Counted from the stretch's first letter, positions 25,667 through 34,993 are shown. The stretch: 64,000 nucleotides of DNA from Pseudomonas alcaligenes (GCF_014490745.1 NZ_LZEU01000001.1:1759501-1823500), one strand, 5' to 3'. Numbers and translations are program-made. The notes: generated by a model from the sequence alone, not told the origin.

Positions 25667-26521
25667 TCAGTCGCCGGTGGCCACCGGGCGGCTCGGGTCG
25701 GTGATCCATTCGCTCCACGAGCCGGCATACAGCGGCGCCAGCGGGAAGCCGGCCAGGCACAGGGCGAACAGGTTGTGGCAGGCGGTCACCCCGGAACCAC
25801 AGTAGGCCACCAGAGACTCCACCGGTTTTGCACCGCGCAGCGCGTTGAAGCGCTGGCGCAGCTGCTCGGCCGGCAGAAAGCGACCGTCGCCGCCGAGGTT
25901 GTCGGTGAACACTGCGCACTGGGCGCCGGGGATATGCCCGGCGACCGGATCCAGCGGCTCCACCTCGCCGCGAAAACGCGGCAGGGCACGGGCATCGAGC
26001 AGGGTCAGGGTCGGGCTGCCCAGGCGTGCCTGCAGCTGACGGGCGTCGAGCAGCAGGGCCGGGTCGGCTTGCCCGCTGAAGTCGCCAGCGGCCACGTTTG
26101 GCAGTTCGGCGCTGAGCGGCAGGCCGGCTTCTTTCCAGGCCTTGAGGCCGCCATCGAGCAGGTACACGCCGTTGCGCTTGCCCAGCCAGGCCAGCAGCCA
26201 CCAGGCGCGGGCGGCAAAGGCGCCAGGGCCGTCATCGTAGAGCACCACGGCGGAGTCCTGGCGGATGCCCCAGGCGCGCAGCTTGTCCAGCAGCTGGGCC
26301 ACCTCCGGCAGCGGATGGCGACCGGTCACGCCCTTGCGCACCGGAGCGGAGAGGTCGTGCTCCAGGTCGGCGAACTGCGCGCCGGGGATATGCGCCTCGG
26401 CGTAACTGCGCGCGCCATAGGTCGGGTCGTCGAGGGCGAAGCGGCAGTCGAGCAGCACCAGGCCCGGTTCGTCGAGGCGGGCGTGCAGGGTCGTGGCGTC
26501 AAGCAATTGGGCAAGCGGCAT
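25667..26521 (-). CDS. sseA: 3-mercaptopyruvate sulfurtransferase
   Basis: A 284-residue two-domain rhodanese. The active-site loop CGSGVTA has its nucleophile at Cys241, and the G-V-T-A loop points to mercaptopyruvate rather than thiosulfate as donor. The N-terminal domain is the usual inactive rhodanese module with DCRFAL...GARSYAEAHIPGAQ. It transfers sulfur from 3-mercaptopyruvate to cyanide or thiols. The start at 26521 follows AGGAG; the upstream extension of the frame has no family similarity. Confidence 0.88.
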   Translation of the reverse strand: MPLAQLLDATTLHARLDEPGLVLLDCRFALDDPTYGARSYAEAHIPGAQFADLEHDLSAPVRKGVTGRHPLPEVAQLLDKLRAWGIRQDSAVVLYDDGPGAFAARAWWLLAWLGKRNGVYLLDGGLKAWKEAGLPLSAELPNVAAGDFSGQADPALLLDARQLQARLGSPTLTLLDARALPRFRGEVEPLDPVAGHIPGAQCAVFTDNLGGDGRFLPAEQLRQRFNALRGAKPVESLVAYCGSGVTACHNLFALCLAGFPLAPLYAGSWSEWITDPSRPVATGD

Positions 26522-26643
26522 GGGAACTCCTGTGTCGAATTCGGGACTATGGACATCATAAGGAGAGCCAGGCAGTTCGTCGCCTGGCCATAACCAGAAG
26601 TGCCCCCGGCTTTGCCGAAGCGGGCATCCCGCGAGGAAGTCCC

Positions 26644-27438
26644 ATGTTGAGCCTGCAGCCTGCCATCGAAAGTGCCAATCTGGCCCGCCGTGTCGGCGTG
26701 ATCCTCGGATCCGCACTGGTCACCCTGTATTACTGCATCCTGATCCTGCTGCGCGGGGCTTGCGGGCGCCTGCGCCGCAGCGATGTCGACCGCTACACGC
26801 GGCGCTGGTCGGCGCTGCTGCTGCGCCTGGTGCGCATGCGCCTGAGCCTGCATGGCCAGCTGCCGGACTTCAACGACGGGCGGCGCTACATCCTGCTCAG
26901 CAGCCATGCCAGCCACTACGACATTCCCGCCAGCTTCGCCCTGCTGCCCGGCTCGATCCGCATGCTGGCGAAGAAGGAACTGTTCGGCATTCCGCTGTTC
27001 GGTTCGACGATTCGCGCGGCGGAGTTCCCCTCGGTGGATCGGCACAACCCGCGCCAGGCCCGCGAGGATCTGGAGGTGGCCAAGCGCATGATGGAAAGCG
27101 GCATCGTGCTGTGGGCCGCGCCGGAGGGCACGCGTTCGCGCGACGGCCAGCTGCTGCCGTTCAAGAAAGGCTGCTTCCACCTGGCCCTGGATACCAACGC
27201 GGTGATAGTGCCGATTGCCTTTCGCGGCATCCACGAGGTGCTGCCGGCGCGCACCTGGCGCTTCAACCTGGGCCTGGCGGTGCAGCTGCATGTCGGCGAG
27301 CCCATCGATGCCAGCCGCTACAGCGTCGAGCAACTGGCCGAGCTGATGAGCGAGGCGCGTACGCGCATGCAGGGCTTGCTGGGGGAGCAGAGCCAGCAGG
27401 CGCCGGCGGCCAGCCCGCTGCGGCCACAGCCGGTCTGA
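26644..27438 (+). CDS. PlsC-type 1-acyl-glycerol-3-phosphate acyltransferase
   Basis: A 264-residue membrane-associated acyltransferase. A hydrophobic N-terminal anchor near residues 16-38 precedes the acyltransferase domain, with the catalytic HASHYD (HX4D motif) near residue 90, KKELFGIPLFG near 113 and EGTRSRDG near 161. It probably acylates lysophosphatidate or another lysophospholipid at the inner membrane. GAGGAAG stands before the ATG. A bidirectional terminator separates it from the convergent gene downstream. Pseudomonas genomes carry several paralogues, so this need not be the essential PlsC. Confidence 0.82.
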   Translation: MLSLQPAIESANLARRVGVILGSALVTLYYCILILLRGACGRLRRSDVDRYTRRWSALLLRLVRMRLSLHGQLPDFNDGRRYILLSSHASHYDIPASFALLPGSIRMLAKKELFGIPLFGSTIRAAEFPSVDRHNPRQAREDLEVAKRMMESGIVLWAAPEGTRSRDGQLLPFKKGCFHLALDTNAVIVPIAFRGIHEVLPARTWRFNLGLAVQLHVGEPIDASRYSVEQLAELMSEARTRMQGLLGEQSQQAPAASPLRPQPV

Positions 27439-27457
27439 GCCCTGCTGCACAGGCATG

Positions 27458-27486
27458 AAAAAGCCCGCCGATTGGCGGGCTTTTTC
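27458..27486. terminator. Bidirectional rho-independent terminator
   Basis: AAAAAGCCCGCC-GATT-GGCGGGCTTTTT: a 12-bp perfect stem with T tracts on both strands, between convergent genes ending at 27438 and 27509. Confidence 0.92.
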
Positions 27487-27508
27487 ATTGCCTTGATTGC
27501 GTGCGGGC

Positions 27509-28570
27509 TCAGCGGATCTTCAGCTTGCCGATGCGGTCGTTGGTCAGGCTGCCGAAGTACAGGTAGTCGCCCACCGGTTTGGCCGAGGTGACCATGTGCA
27601 GGTGGGTACCGCTGGCGTCGTGCAGGCTCTGCACGATCTGCCCCTGTTCGTTGAGGGCGATGGCCAGGCCGTAGTGCAGCGGCTTGGGCCACATCGAGCG
27701 CGGCAGCTTGGCCATCTGCGCCTTGAGCCAGGGCTGGTTCTGCAGGAAGTCGGCATCGGCCTTGCGTGGGGTCGGCAGAGCCACCCAGAAGGTGCCGGCG
27801 CGGTCGCCCTGGAGGTTGTCCGGCATGCCCGGCAGGTTGTCGATGAACACGTCGTGGCTGCCGGCCTTGTCGCCCTTGAGCCAGTAGCGGGTGATGCGGT
27901 AGCGGTAGGTCTCGTTGACCAGCACGAAGTCCTCGTGCTGCGACAGCGCCACGCCGTTGGCGAAGTACAGATCCTTGAGCAGCACCTCGGTCTTGCCGCT
28001 GGTCGGGTCGTAGCGCAGCAGGCGACCGTAGGGGCGGCCTTCGAGCAGGTCGAGCAGGTAGTCGGGCTGGTGGAACTTGCTGGAGGCGTCGCTGAAATAG
28101 ATGCGCCCGTCGCTGGCGATGTCGAGGTCGTCGGTGAAGCCGAAGGGCAGGCCGTCGGCCTCGGTGGCGAGCACTTCGACGCGCCCCTGCGGGTCGATGC
28201 GTAGCAGGCCCTTGTAGGCGTCGGCGACGATCAGGTTGCCGTGGGCGTCGAAATCCATGCCCAGCGGGCGGCCACCGGTGGCGGCGAAGGTCTCGATCTG
28301 GCCGTCGGCGCCGATGCGCACGATGCGGCCGTCATGCAGGCCGGCGTAGACATTGCCCTGAGCGTCCACGGCGCTGTCTTCCGGGCCGTGGATCTGGCCC
28401 TGGCCGAGCAGCTCGGCCTTCATCAGGGTGTCGTTGGGTTCCAGCACGCCGGTCAGCGTCGGGGCTGGTGGCGGCAGCCAGGCCAGCGGGTCGATCGGAC
28501 TGGGGCGCAGGGCCAGGTAGGCGGCAGCGCCGGCGAGCAGCAGGCCGAACAGGCCGAGGAGCTTCTTCAT
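27509..28570 (-). CDS. SMP-30/strictosidine synthase-like beta-propeller protein
   Basis: A 353-residue protein with an N-terminal signal anchor (KKLLGLFGLLLAGAAAYLAL). A six-bladed propeller follows, with repeated GxxxGNVY/GRIYFSD and LGMDFDAHGNLIVAD blocks, typical of APMAP/strictosidine-synthase-like proteins. Related enzymes are calcium-dependent lactonases or esterases; the substrate here is unknown. GGGAAGAAC precedes the ATG at 28570. The gene is divergent from rnd across a 172-bp gap. Confidence 0.78.
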   Translation of the reverse strand: MKKLLGLFGLLLAGAAAYLALRPSPIDPLAWLPPPAPTLTGVLEPNDTLMKAELLGQGQIHGPEDSAVDAQGNVYAGLHDGRIVRIGADGQIETFAATGGRPLGMDFDAHGNLIVADAYKGLLRIDPQGRVEVLATEADGLPFGFTDDLDIASDGRIYFSDASSKFHQPDYLLDLLEGRPYGRLLRYDPTSGKTEVLLKDLYFANGVALSQHEDFVLVNETYRYRITRYWLKGDKAGSHDVFIDNLPGMPDNLQGDRAGTFWVALPTPRKADADFLQNQPWLKAQMAKLPRSMWPKPLHYGLAIALNEQGQIVQSLHDASGTHLHMVTSAKPVGDYLYFGSLTNDRIGKLKIR

Positions 28571-28742
28571 TGTTGTTCTTCCCTGTGGTGAGGTGGACGG
28601 CAGTGTACAGCCTCGGTGGCTGCCGGGTAGGGCGGGACACAGGCTCTGGAATATCGCCCCATAAGCCGGACGTGGGCTGCCGCAGCTGCCCGGTTGGCGC
28701 GCCGGGCATATATACTGCGCGGCATTGCCCAAGGAGCACCGC

Positions 28743-29861
28743 GTGGCTATCGATATTCAATGGATCCTCGACGACGCCAGCCTGGCGCGTCACTGCGCCG
28801 AGTGGCGGCGTCTGCCGTTCGTGGCCCTCGACACCGAGTTCATGCGGGTCGACACCTTCTACCCGATCGCCGGCCTGCTGCAGGTGGGCGATGGCCAGCG
28901 GGCCTTCCTGGTCGATCCGCTGACCATCGGCGACTGGTCGCCGTTCGCCGCGCTGCTGGAAGACACCGCGGTGGTCAAGGTGCTGCATGCCTGCAGCGAA
29001 GACCTGGAAGTGTTCTCGCGCCTGACCGGCAGCCTGCCGGCGCCGCTGTTCGATACCCAGCTGGCCGCCGGCTATCTCAACCTGGGCTTCTCCATGGGCT
29101 ATTCGCGCCTGGTGCAGGAAGTCCTCGGCATCGAGCTGCCCAAGGGCGAGACCCGTTCCGACTGGCTGCAGCGCCCGCTGTCGCCGACCCAGATCAGCTA
29201 CGCCGCCGAGGATGCCCAGCACCTGGCTGAGCTGTATCAGGTGCTGCAGCCCAAACTGGCGGCCGACAAACTGAGCTGGGTGCTGGAGGACGGCGCCGAG
29301 CTGGTTGGCAACCTGCGCCGCGAGGTGGTACCGGACGAGCTCTACCGCGAGGCCAAGCTGGCCTGGAAACTGTCGCGCCAGCAGCTGGCGGTGATGCGCG
29401 CCCTGTGTGCCTGGCGCGAGCGCCAGGCCCGGGCGCGCAACCAGCCGCGCAACCGGATCATCCGCGAGCACTCGCTGTGGCCGCTGGCCAAGACCCAGCC
29501 GGACAACCTGGTGGCCCTGGCGCGCATCGAAGAGATGCACCCCAAGACCGTGCGCCAAGATGGCGAAACCCTGCTCAAGCTGATCAAGGAAGCCGCCGCG
29601 CTGCCGCCGGCGGAGTGGCCCGAGGCCCTGCCGCAGCCGCTGCCGCTGGAGTCGACCGTGCTGCTGAAGAAGCTGCGGGCGGTGGGCCAGCGCGAGGCCG
29701 AGCGCCTGCAGATCGCCCCGGAGCTGATGCTGCGCAAGAAATCCCTGGAGAGCCTGCTCAAGAGCGGCTACCCGGATGGCCCCTACCAATTGCCGGACAG
29801 CCTCAAGGGCTGGCGCCGCGAACTGATGGGCGAGGCCCTGCTGGCCGCCCTGGACGAGTGA
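28743..29861 (+). CDS. rnd: Ribonuclease D
   Basis: A 372-residue 3'-5' exoribonuclease. The DEDD exonuclease domain begins [15 protein letters not shown] (Asp30, Glu32), has [10 protein letters not shown] near residue 83, and [14 protein letters not shown] near 155. HRDC helices follow. It trims tRNA and other stable RNA 3' ends. The GTG at 28743 is chosen because AAGGAG lies 7 nt upstream. It leads a plus-strand group with ycgL 1 nt after its stop codon; rnd and ycgL are also neighbours in other gammaproteobacteria. Confidence 0.93.
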   Translation: MAIDIQWILDDASLARHCAEWRRLPFVALDTEFMRVDTFYPIAGLLQVGDGQRAFLVDPLTIGDWSPFAALLEDTAVVKVLHACSEDLEVFSRLTGSLPAPLFDTQLAAGYLNLGFSMGYSRLVQEVLGIELPKGETRSDWLQRPLSPTQISYAAEDAQHLAELYQVLQPKLAADKLSWVLEDGAELVGNLRREVVPDELYREAKLAWKLSRQQLAVMRALCAWRERQARARNQPRNRIIREHSLWPLAKTQPDNLVALARIEEMHPKTVRQDGETLLKLIKEAAALPPAEWPEALPQPLPLESTVLLKKLRAVGQREAERLQIAPELMLRKKSLESLLKSGYPDGPYQLPDSLKGWRRELMGEALLAALDE

Positions 29862-29862
29862 C

Positions 29863-30156
29863 ATGAAGAAAATCTGTTCGATCTACAAAAGCCCGCGCAA
29901 GAACGAGATGTACCTCTACGTGCTCAAGGCCGACGCCCTCAAGCGCGTGCCGGAAGGCCTGCTGGCGGCTTTCGGCACACCGCAGCTGTGCTTCGAGATG
30001 ATCCTCACGCCGGAGAAGAAACTGGCCCGCGAGGACATCGGCCAGGTGCTGGAGAACCTCGAGAAGCAGGGCTACCACCTGCAGATGCCGCCGCCGGAAG
30101 ACGACTACATCGAGCACCTGCCGGAAGAACTGCTGCGTCGCAACGACCCGGTCTGA
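29863..30156 (+). CDS. ycgL: YcgL-domain protein
   Basis: A 97-residue cytoplasmic protein beginning [20 protein letters not shown], the YcgL family signature. Structural role unknown; it commonly sits beside rnd, as here. Its TGA overlaps the ATG of the next gene (TGATG), so translation of the two is probably coupled. Confidence 0.88.
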   Translation: MKKICSIYKSPRKNEMYLYVLKADALKRVPEGLLAAFGTPQLCFEMILTPEKKLAREDIGQVLENLEKQGYHLQMPPPEDDYIEHLPEELLRRNDPV

Positions 30157-31088
30157 TGAAGCTGCTGCTCGCCGAACAGGCCCACGCGCGTTATGCCGAG
30201 CTGCTGCACGGCGCCGCGCCGGATCTGCAGCTGGTGGCCACGGCCGACCCCCGCGAGCTGCTGGGGCAGGCCGCGCAATGTCCGCTCTGGCTGGGCCAGC
30301 CGGATCTGCTGCAGCCGCTGCTGCGCGCCGGGCTGCGGCCTGACTGGCTACAGTCGACCTGGGCCGGCATCACCCCGCTGCTGCAGCCCGGTCTGCCACA
30401 GGACTACCGGCTGACCCGCGCCGTCGGCATCTTCGGCCAGGTCATGGCCGAGTACGTGCTGACCTACCTGCTGGCGCACCGGCGCAATCTGCTGGGGCGC
30501 CTGGCCAGCCAGGTCGAGCAACGCTGGGACGGCCCGTTGCCGGCCAGCTTGCACGGGCTGAAGGTGCTGGTGGTCGGTGCCGGCGACATCGGCTGCGCGG
30601 TGGCACAGTTCCTCGCCCCGTTCGGCGTCGAGCTGCGCGCCATCGCCCGCCAGCCGCGGGCCATCGCACCGTTTGCCGAAGTGCATGGGCTGGACGCGCT
30701 GGGCGAGCAGGCCGGCTGGGCCGATTGTCTGCTCAACCTGCTGCCGGATACCCCGGCCACCCGCGATATCTACGATGCCGCGCTGTTCGCGCGGATGTCC
30801 GGCCAGGCCCTGTTCATCAATGCCGGGCGCGGCGTGGCGGTGGTCGACGACGACCTGCTGGCGGCGCTGCGCAGCGGCCTGCTGGCCGGTGCGGTGCTCG
30901 ATGTGTGCCGTCAGGAGCCGCTGCCGGCGGGGCATCCGTTCTGGGATGCGCCGCGCCTGCTGCTCACCGGGCACAGCTCGGCGCCCACCGAGCCGGCGGC
31001 CATGGTCGAACTGTTCCTCGACAACCTGCAGCGCTACCGCCAGGATCGGCCGCTGCGCGGGCTGGTGGACTTCGCCCGCGGCTACTGA
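30156..31088 (+). CDS. D-2-hydroxyacid dehydrogenase (glyoxylate/hydroxypyruvate reductase-like)
   Basis: A 310-residue NAD(P)-dependent enzyme. It has the cofactor motif VGAGDIG near residue 142, catalytic Arg in NAGRG near 228, Glu in RQEP near 255 and His in TGHSSAPT near 275. It resembles GhrA-type reductases, which reduce glyoxylate or hydroxypyruvate. The ATG overlaps the ycgL stop. The substrate is not determined by sequence. Confidence 0.84.
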   Translation: MKLLLAEQAHARYAELLHGAAPDLQLVATADPRELLGQAAQCPLWLGQPDLLQPLLRAGLRPDWLQSTWAGITPLLQPGLPQDYRLTRAVGIFGQVMAEYVLTYLLAHRRNLLGRLASQVEQRWDGPLPASLHGLKVLVVGAGDIGCAVAQFLAPFGVELRAIARQPRAIAPFAEVHGLDALGEQAGWADCLLNLLPDTPATRDIYDAALFARMSGQALFINAGRGVAVVDDDLLAALRSGLLAGAVLDVCRQEPLPAGHPFWDAPRLLLTGHSSAPTEPAAMVELFLDNLQRYRQDRPLRGLVDFARGY

Positions 31089-31162
31089 CCACCAGTCGCC
31101 AGCGCTTGGCCGGCACCCGCCTTGGGGCTAGACTGCCGGCCTTTTCCGCGCAGCAAACCGAT

Positions 31163-31612
31163 ATGGCCGCCAAAGTCGAACCCTTCTGGAAACGCAAGAC
31201 CCTCGCCCAGCTCGATCAGGACGAGTGGGAGTCGTTGTGCGACGGCTGCGGCCTGTGCTGCTTGCAGAAGCTCGAAGACGAGGACGACGGCAGCGTCTAT
31301 TACACGCGCATCGCCTGCAAGCTGCTGGATCTCAAGACCTGCCGCTGCACCGACTACGCCAACCGTCGCGCCCACGTGCCGGACTGCATCCAGCTGACGC
31401 CGGCGCAGGCCGACCAGTTCCAGTGGCTGCCGCCGACCTGCGCCTACCGCCTGGTCAGCGAGGGCAAGGATCTGCCGCTCTGGCACCACCTGGTCTGCGG
31501 CGACCCGGATGCGGTGCACCACGAGCGGATTTCCCAGTCCGGGCGCATGCTCAGCGAAAACAGCGTGGCCGAAGATGACTGGGAAGATCACCTGATTTTT
31601 CGCGCCGGTTGA
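31163..31612 (+). CDS. ycgN: YcgN-family cysteine cluster protein
   Basis: A 149-residue protein with the Cys cluster CDGCGLCC near residue 27 and further Cys in [12 protein letters not shown] near 51, which suggests a metal or Fe-S site. E. coli YcgN has 153 residues, and ycgN neighbours ycgL there too. Function unknown. The ATG at 31163 begins the family-typical [17 protein letters not shown]. Confidence 0.86.
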   Translation: MAAKVEPFWKRKTLAQLDQDEWESLCDGCGLCCLQKLEDEDDGSVYYTRIACKLLDLKTCRCTDYANRRAHVPDCIQLTPAQADQFQWLPPTCAYRLVSEGKDLPLWHHLVCGDPDAVHHERISQSGRMLSENSVAEDDWEDHLIFRAG

Positions 31613-31672
31613 GCTTTTCTGTCCTGAACCGGTCGAACACCGGTATTCGATTCCGCATGGAGCACCACCCCG

Positions 31673-32899
31673 ATGCCTGCCCGTTTCAAGCTGTTCGCCT
31701 CGCTTGCCCTGCTGTGCCTTGCTGCGCCCGCCTGGGCGGCGAAGAAAGTCGACCTGGATTACCAGGTGCGTTTCCTTCCGGAAAGCGAACAGGCCGAGGT
31801 CAGCCTGACCCTGGAACAGGGCGAGGCGGTGCACAGCCTGACCTTCGACCTGGGTGACAAGGGCTATTACAGCGATTTCAAGGCGGATGGCAGCTGGCAG
31901 CAGGAGGGTGAGCAAAAAGGCTCCTGGTTGCCCGGCAAGGGCAAGTCGACCTTGAGCTACAAGGTCAAGGTCAGCCACCCGCGCAAGTCCGGCAGCTTCG
32001 ATGCGCGCATGACCCCGGACTGGGCCCTGCTGCGCGGCGACGACCTGGTGCCCAGCGCGCGCCTGGTCAAGGACGACAAGATCGAGCTGGTGGCGCGTCT
32101 GCAGTTCGTCCTGCCCAAGGACTGGAATGGCGTGGAAACCGGCTGGCCGCGCATCGGCGAGAACAAGTTCCGTATCGACAACCCGTCGCGCAAGTTCGAC
32201 CGGCCGATCGGCTGGATCCTGGCCGGCAAGATCGGCACCCGCCGCGCCAAGCTCGGCGACACCGACGTGACCGTGGCCGCGCCGGTGGGCGAGCATATGC
32301 GCCGGATGGACATCATCACCCTGCTGACCTTCATCTGGCCGGAGGCTCAGGCGGTGTTCCCGCGCGACCCGGCCAAGCTGCTGATCGTCGGCGCCGGCGA
32401 CCCGATGTGGCGCGGCGGCCTGTCGGCGCCCAACTCGCTGTTCATGCACAGCGAGCGGCCGCTGGTCAGCGAGAACGGCACCAGTTCGCTGGTGCATGAG
32501 CTGGTGCACGTGTTCAGCCGCATCCGCGACACCAACAAGAGCGACTGGATCAGCGAGGGCCTTGCCGAGTACTACGCCATCGAGCTGATGCGCCGTGCCG
32601 GCGGCATGAGCGAGGATCGCTACCAGGCCATCCGCAAGAAGCTGACTGGCTGGAGCAAATCGGTCAGCAGCCTGCGCACCGAGGAATCCAGCGGGCCGAT
32701 CACCGCCCGCGCGGTACTGCTGCTGCAGGAGCTGGATCGCGAGATCCGCAAGAACACCAACAACCAGCACTCGCTGGACGACGTCACCCGCGGCCTGATG
32801 CGCATGGACAAGGTCAGCACCAAGGACTTCATCGAGGTCAGCGAGAACGTCATGGGCCGCGGCTCGGAAGTGCTCGACAGCGATCTGCTCAAGCCCTGA
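31673..32899 (+). CDS. Secreted gluzincin-like metallopeptidase
   Basis: A 408-residue protein with a signal peptide cleaved after PAWA. The C-terminal half has HELVH (His275, Glu276, His279) followed by WISEGLAEYY, in which Glu295 would be the third zinc ligand, an arrangement like M1/M61 peptidases. The N-terminal half is beta-rich (LDYQVRFLPESEQAEVSLTL), as in the M61 N-domain. It is probably a periplasmic zinc peptidase, but the spacing between HELVH and Glu295 is shorter than in classical M1 enzymes and the substrate is unknown. Palindromic element copy B follows directly. Confidence 0.72.
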   Translation: MPARFKLFASLALLCLAAPAWAAKKVDLDYQVRFLPESEQAEVSLTLEQGEAVHSLTFDLGDKGYYSDFKADGSWQQEGEQKGSWLPGKGKSTLSYKVKVSHPRKSGSFDARMTPDWALLRGDDLVPSARLVKDDKIELVARLQFVLPKDWNGVETGWPRIGENKFRIDNPSRKFDRPIGWILAGKIGTRRAKLGDTDVTVAAPVGEHMRRMDIITLLTFIWPEAQAVFPRDPAKLLIVGAGDPMWRGGLSAPNSLFMHSERPLVSENGTSSLVHELVHVFSRIRDTNKSDWISEGLAEYYAIELMRRAGGMSEDRYQAIRKKLTGWSKSVSSLRTEESSGPITARAVLLLQELDREIRKNTNNQHSLDDVTRGLMRMDKVSTKDFIEVSENVMGRGSEVLDSDLLKP

Positions 32900-32907
32900 G
32901 CTGATCT

Positions 32908-33050
32908 GGAGCCTGTTTGCGATCTTTTGAGCTAGAGCCAGGCAAGACGAAATTGGGCGAGGGCGCGGAGTTTACGAGCTGTAAATGAGCAGCCCGAGCC
33001 CGATTTCAACGCAGCATGGCCGACGATCAAGAGATCGTAGGCAGGCTCCT
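32908..33050. repeat. Large near-palindromic element, copy B (about 143 bp)
   Basis: GGAGCCTGTTTGCGATCT at the left pairs with GGAGCCTGCCTACGATCT read from the right. Every difference is a transition that still allows G-U pairing. The core GGAGTTTACG-agc-TGTAAATGAGCA matches copies A and C. It fills the gap between convergent genes, and its right end overlaps the TAG stop of the RNA methyltransferase gene (33049-33051). Confidence 0.82.
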
Positions 33051-33519
33051 AGAACTGCGGCCCGGAGCGGGTGTTGTTGCCCTTGGCCAGGCGGTCGTAG
33101 AGCACCACGTTGACCGTGGCCGCCAGGTTCATGCAGCCATTGGTGGGGATGTACACCACCTCGGCGCCGCACCAGTCGCGGATTTCCTTATCCAGCGAGC
33201 CATCTTCCGGGCCGAAGATGTACAGCGCCCGATCCGGGTGGGTGTAGTCGGGCAGGGGGCGGGCGCCCTCGACCAGCTCCACCGCCACCGGGGTGCAGCC
33301 CAGCGGCACGATGCGGCGCAGGTCGTCGATATTGATCAGCGGAATGTCCTGGTGGACTTTCTTGGTGTCGGTGACGAAATCCTTGGCGCGGTCATAGCGG
33401 GTGCCGGTGTAGAACACCGAGCTGACCCCGTAGCAGCCGGCCGCGCGCATGATCGAGCCGACGTTCTCCGGGGACTTGGGATTGAACAGGCCGATGCAGC
33501 TGTATCGTTTGTTGGCCAC
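33049..33519 (-). CDS. TrmH/SpoU-family RNA methyltransferase
   Basis: A 156-residue SPOUT methyltransferase of minimal TrmL-like size. Motif 1 NVGSIMRAAG lies near residue 19, motif 2 IFGPEDGSL near 101 and motif 3 IPTNGCMNLAATVNVVLYD near 124, which forms the trefoil knot that binds SAM. It probably 2'-O-methylates a tRNA or rRNA nucleotide; the target is not evident. The last codon and stop lie in the end of repeat copy B, so the natural C-terminus may have been set by that element. Confidence 0.84.
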   Translation of the reverse strand: MANKRYSCIGLFNPKSPENVGSIMRAAGCYGVSSVFYTGTRYDRAKDFVTDTKKVHQDIPLINIDDLRRIVPLGCTPVAVELVEGARPLPDYTHPDRALYIFGPEDGSLDKEIRDWCGAEVVYIPTNGCMNLAATVNVVLYDRLAKGNNTRSGPQF

Positions 33520-33576
33520 GGCAACGCTCGCGCAAAAAGAGAGCGATTATACGGGCGTGGCCAGGCCGGCGCCCGG

Positions 33577-33918
33577 CTACTCGTCCTTTTTCAGCAGGCT
33601 GGCCAGGTCACCGAAGGCCTTGTAGGTGGTCTTGGCCGCTTGCGGGCTGGCCAGGGAGCCTTCGGCGAAGTACTGCTGGTCGGTGTAGCGCGAGTGCTCG
33701 TTGTCGTGACAGAACAGGCACAGCAGCTCCCAGTTGGAGCCATCCGCCGGGTTGTTGGCGTGGTTGTGGTCGCGGTGGTGCACGGTCAGCTCGCTGAGGC
33801 GCTTGCCGCTGAACTCGCGGGCGCAGCGGCCGCACACGTGCGGGTACATCTTCAGGGCCTTTTGCCGGTAGTCGGCTTCGGCCTTGGCCGACAGGGTGTA
33901 GGTGGGGTTGGTGCTCAT
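33577..33918 (-). CDS. yajD: YajD-like HNH nuclease-domain protein
   Basis: A 113-residue protein with the HNH module: CGRC near residue 29, VHHRDHNHANNP near 46 and CLFCHD near 67, two CxxC zinc ribs around the His motif. YajD proteins are assumed to be endonucleases, but no substrate is known. The start MSTNPTYTL at 33918 matches the family; an upstream extension is open but unsupported. It lies on the same strand as the methyltransferase gene, 57 bp away. Confidence 0.84.
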   Translation of the reverse strand: MSTNPTYTLSAKAEADYRQKALKMYPHVCGRCAREFSGKRLSELTVHHRDHNHANNPADGSNWELLCLFCHDNEHSRYTDQQYFAEGSLASPQAAKTTYKAFGDLASLLKKDE

Positions 33919-34001
33919 GGCGGGGCCTGTGGTCGGGTGGCGAACGCAGTGGTTCCGATGCTGCCAGAATAAAGCCAAAGCCCTGTTGGCGGAGCCCTGC
34001 C

Positions 34002-34307
34002 ATGCGACTTTTTTCCCTGCTGATCGCCTTGCTGCTGTTGCCGACGAGCTGGCTGGCCGCTGCCGAGCTGCTGCGTTCGCCGATGCCTGGCAGCGCTACC
34101 CCGCAACCCTACGCCCAGCCACAGGTGCGCCCGCTCGGGCGGAGCATCAGCAACCCGCCGCTACTGAACAATCCATCACGGCCGCGACCGCTCAGCGTCC
34201 CGCAGCCCCTGCCCAAGGATCAACCGCTGCCGCAGCTGCAGGAGCAGCCCGAGCGGAGGCCGCCGAGCTCGACGGAAAAACTCCAGCGCCTCGAGCGGGC
34301 CGAGTGA
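34002..34307 (+). CDS. Small secreted Pro-rich protein
   Basis: A 101-residue product: signal peptide MRLFSLLIALLLLPTSWLAA followed by a short Pro/Gln/Arg-rich chain with no predicted globular domain (PQPLPKDQPLPQLQEQPERR). Probably periplasmic and disordered. No family recognised. Plus strand, divergent from the HNH gene. Confidence 0.6.
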   Translation: MRLFSLLIALLLLPTSWLAAAELLRSPMPGSATPQPYAQPQVRPLGRSISNPPLLNNPSRPRPLSVPQPLPKDQPLPQLQEQPERRPPSSTEKLQRLERAE

Positions 34308-34347
34308 GGGGCGCAATAAATCCACGGTTTCGCCGGTGGCTGCGGGC

Positions 34348-34365
34348 ATGTCACATAACTGCCAT
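34348..34365 (+). promoter_or_regulatory. Possible PhoB box
   Basis: ATGTCAC-ATAA-CTGCCAT has the 7-4-7 layout of a Pho box and matches 13 of 18 positions of CTGTCATAAATCTGTCAT. It lies 72 bp upstream of the lipoprotein gene at 34437. No convincing -10 element was identified. Confidence 0.35.
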
Positions 34366-34436
34366 GTAATCGTCTTTCAGCGGTAACCCGACTACGGCAA
34401 CGTGCCTGGCCACTACAACAGCCAACAGGAACTGCC

Positions 34437-34976
34437 ATGTCCCTTCTCAAACCCTTGTCCTTCGCCCTCCTGGCCGCGACCCTCGGCGGCTGCGCTGCGC
34501 CCATGCAGGCCGCCAAGCCGGTCGCGCTGGATAACGAGGATTGGTACCAGGTTCGCACCGAAACCCAGGTCTACGTGTTCGACGACTACCAGGTGTTCAA
34601 GGACTTCCTCGCCACGGGCAAGGCTCCCGTGCTGCGCACCCTGGAAGAGAAGGCAGCCACCGGCCAGGAACAGATCCTGGCCCTGCGTGCCGACGATGCC
34701 GGCAAGCCGCTGGACAAGATTTCCGCCTATCGCTTCCTCAAGGTCTCCCAGCCGCCGGCCTCGCCGTTCTACGGTGAAGTGCGCCAGGGCGATGCCATCT
34801 ACGTATTCAAGCGCTACGGCGACATGCTCGACATGATCAAGCTGGGTGAGCCGACCTTCCGCTACACCGATATCGGCGGCGGCCCGGACGGCAAGACCGT
34901 GATCTACGGCCTGCAGAAGGAAGAAGGCCGCCCGGAGGCGACCATCGCCCAGTTCAAGAAGAACCACATGCTCTGA
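34437..34976 (+). CDS. Lipoprotein of unknown function
   Basis: A 179-residue protein with a signal segment and lipobox LGGC near residue 19. The mature part is acidic and aromatic, with paired VYVFDDYQVFKDF and IYVFKRYGDMLDM segments that look like an internal repeat of one alpha/beta unit. No family recognised. A Pho-box-like site upstream hints at phosphate control. A terminator follows the gene. Confidence 0.68.
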   Translation: MSLLKPLSFALLAATLGGCAAPMQAAKPVALDNEDWYQVRTETQVYVFDDYQVFKDFLATGKAPVLRTLEEKAATGQEQILALRADDAGKPLDKISAYRFLKVSQPPASPFYGEVRQGDAIYVFKRYGDMLDMIKLGEPTFRYTDIGGGPDGKTVIYGLQKEEGRPEATIAQFKKNHML

Positions 34977-34993
34977 GGCCCTGGCCTCAACAG

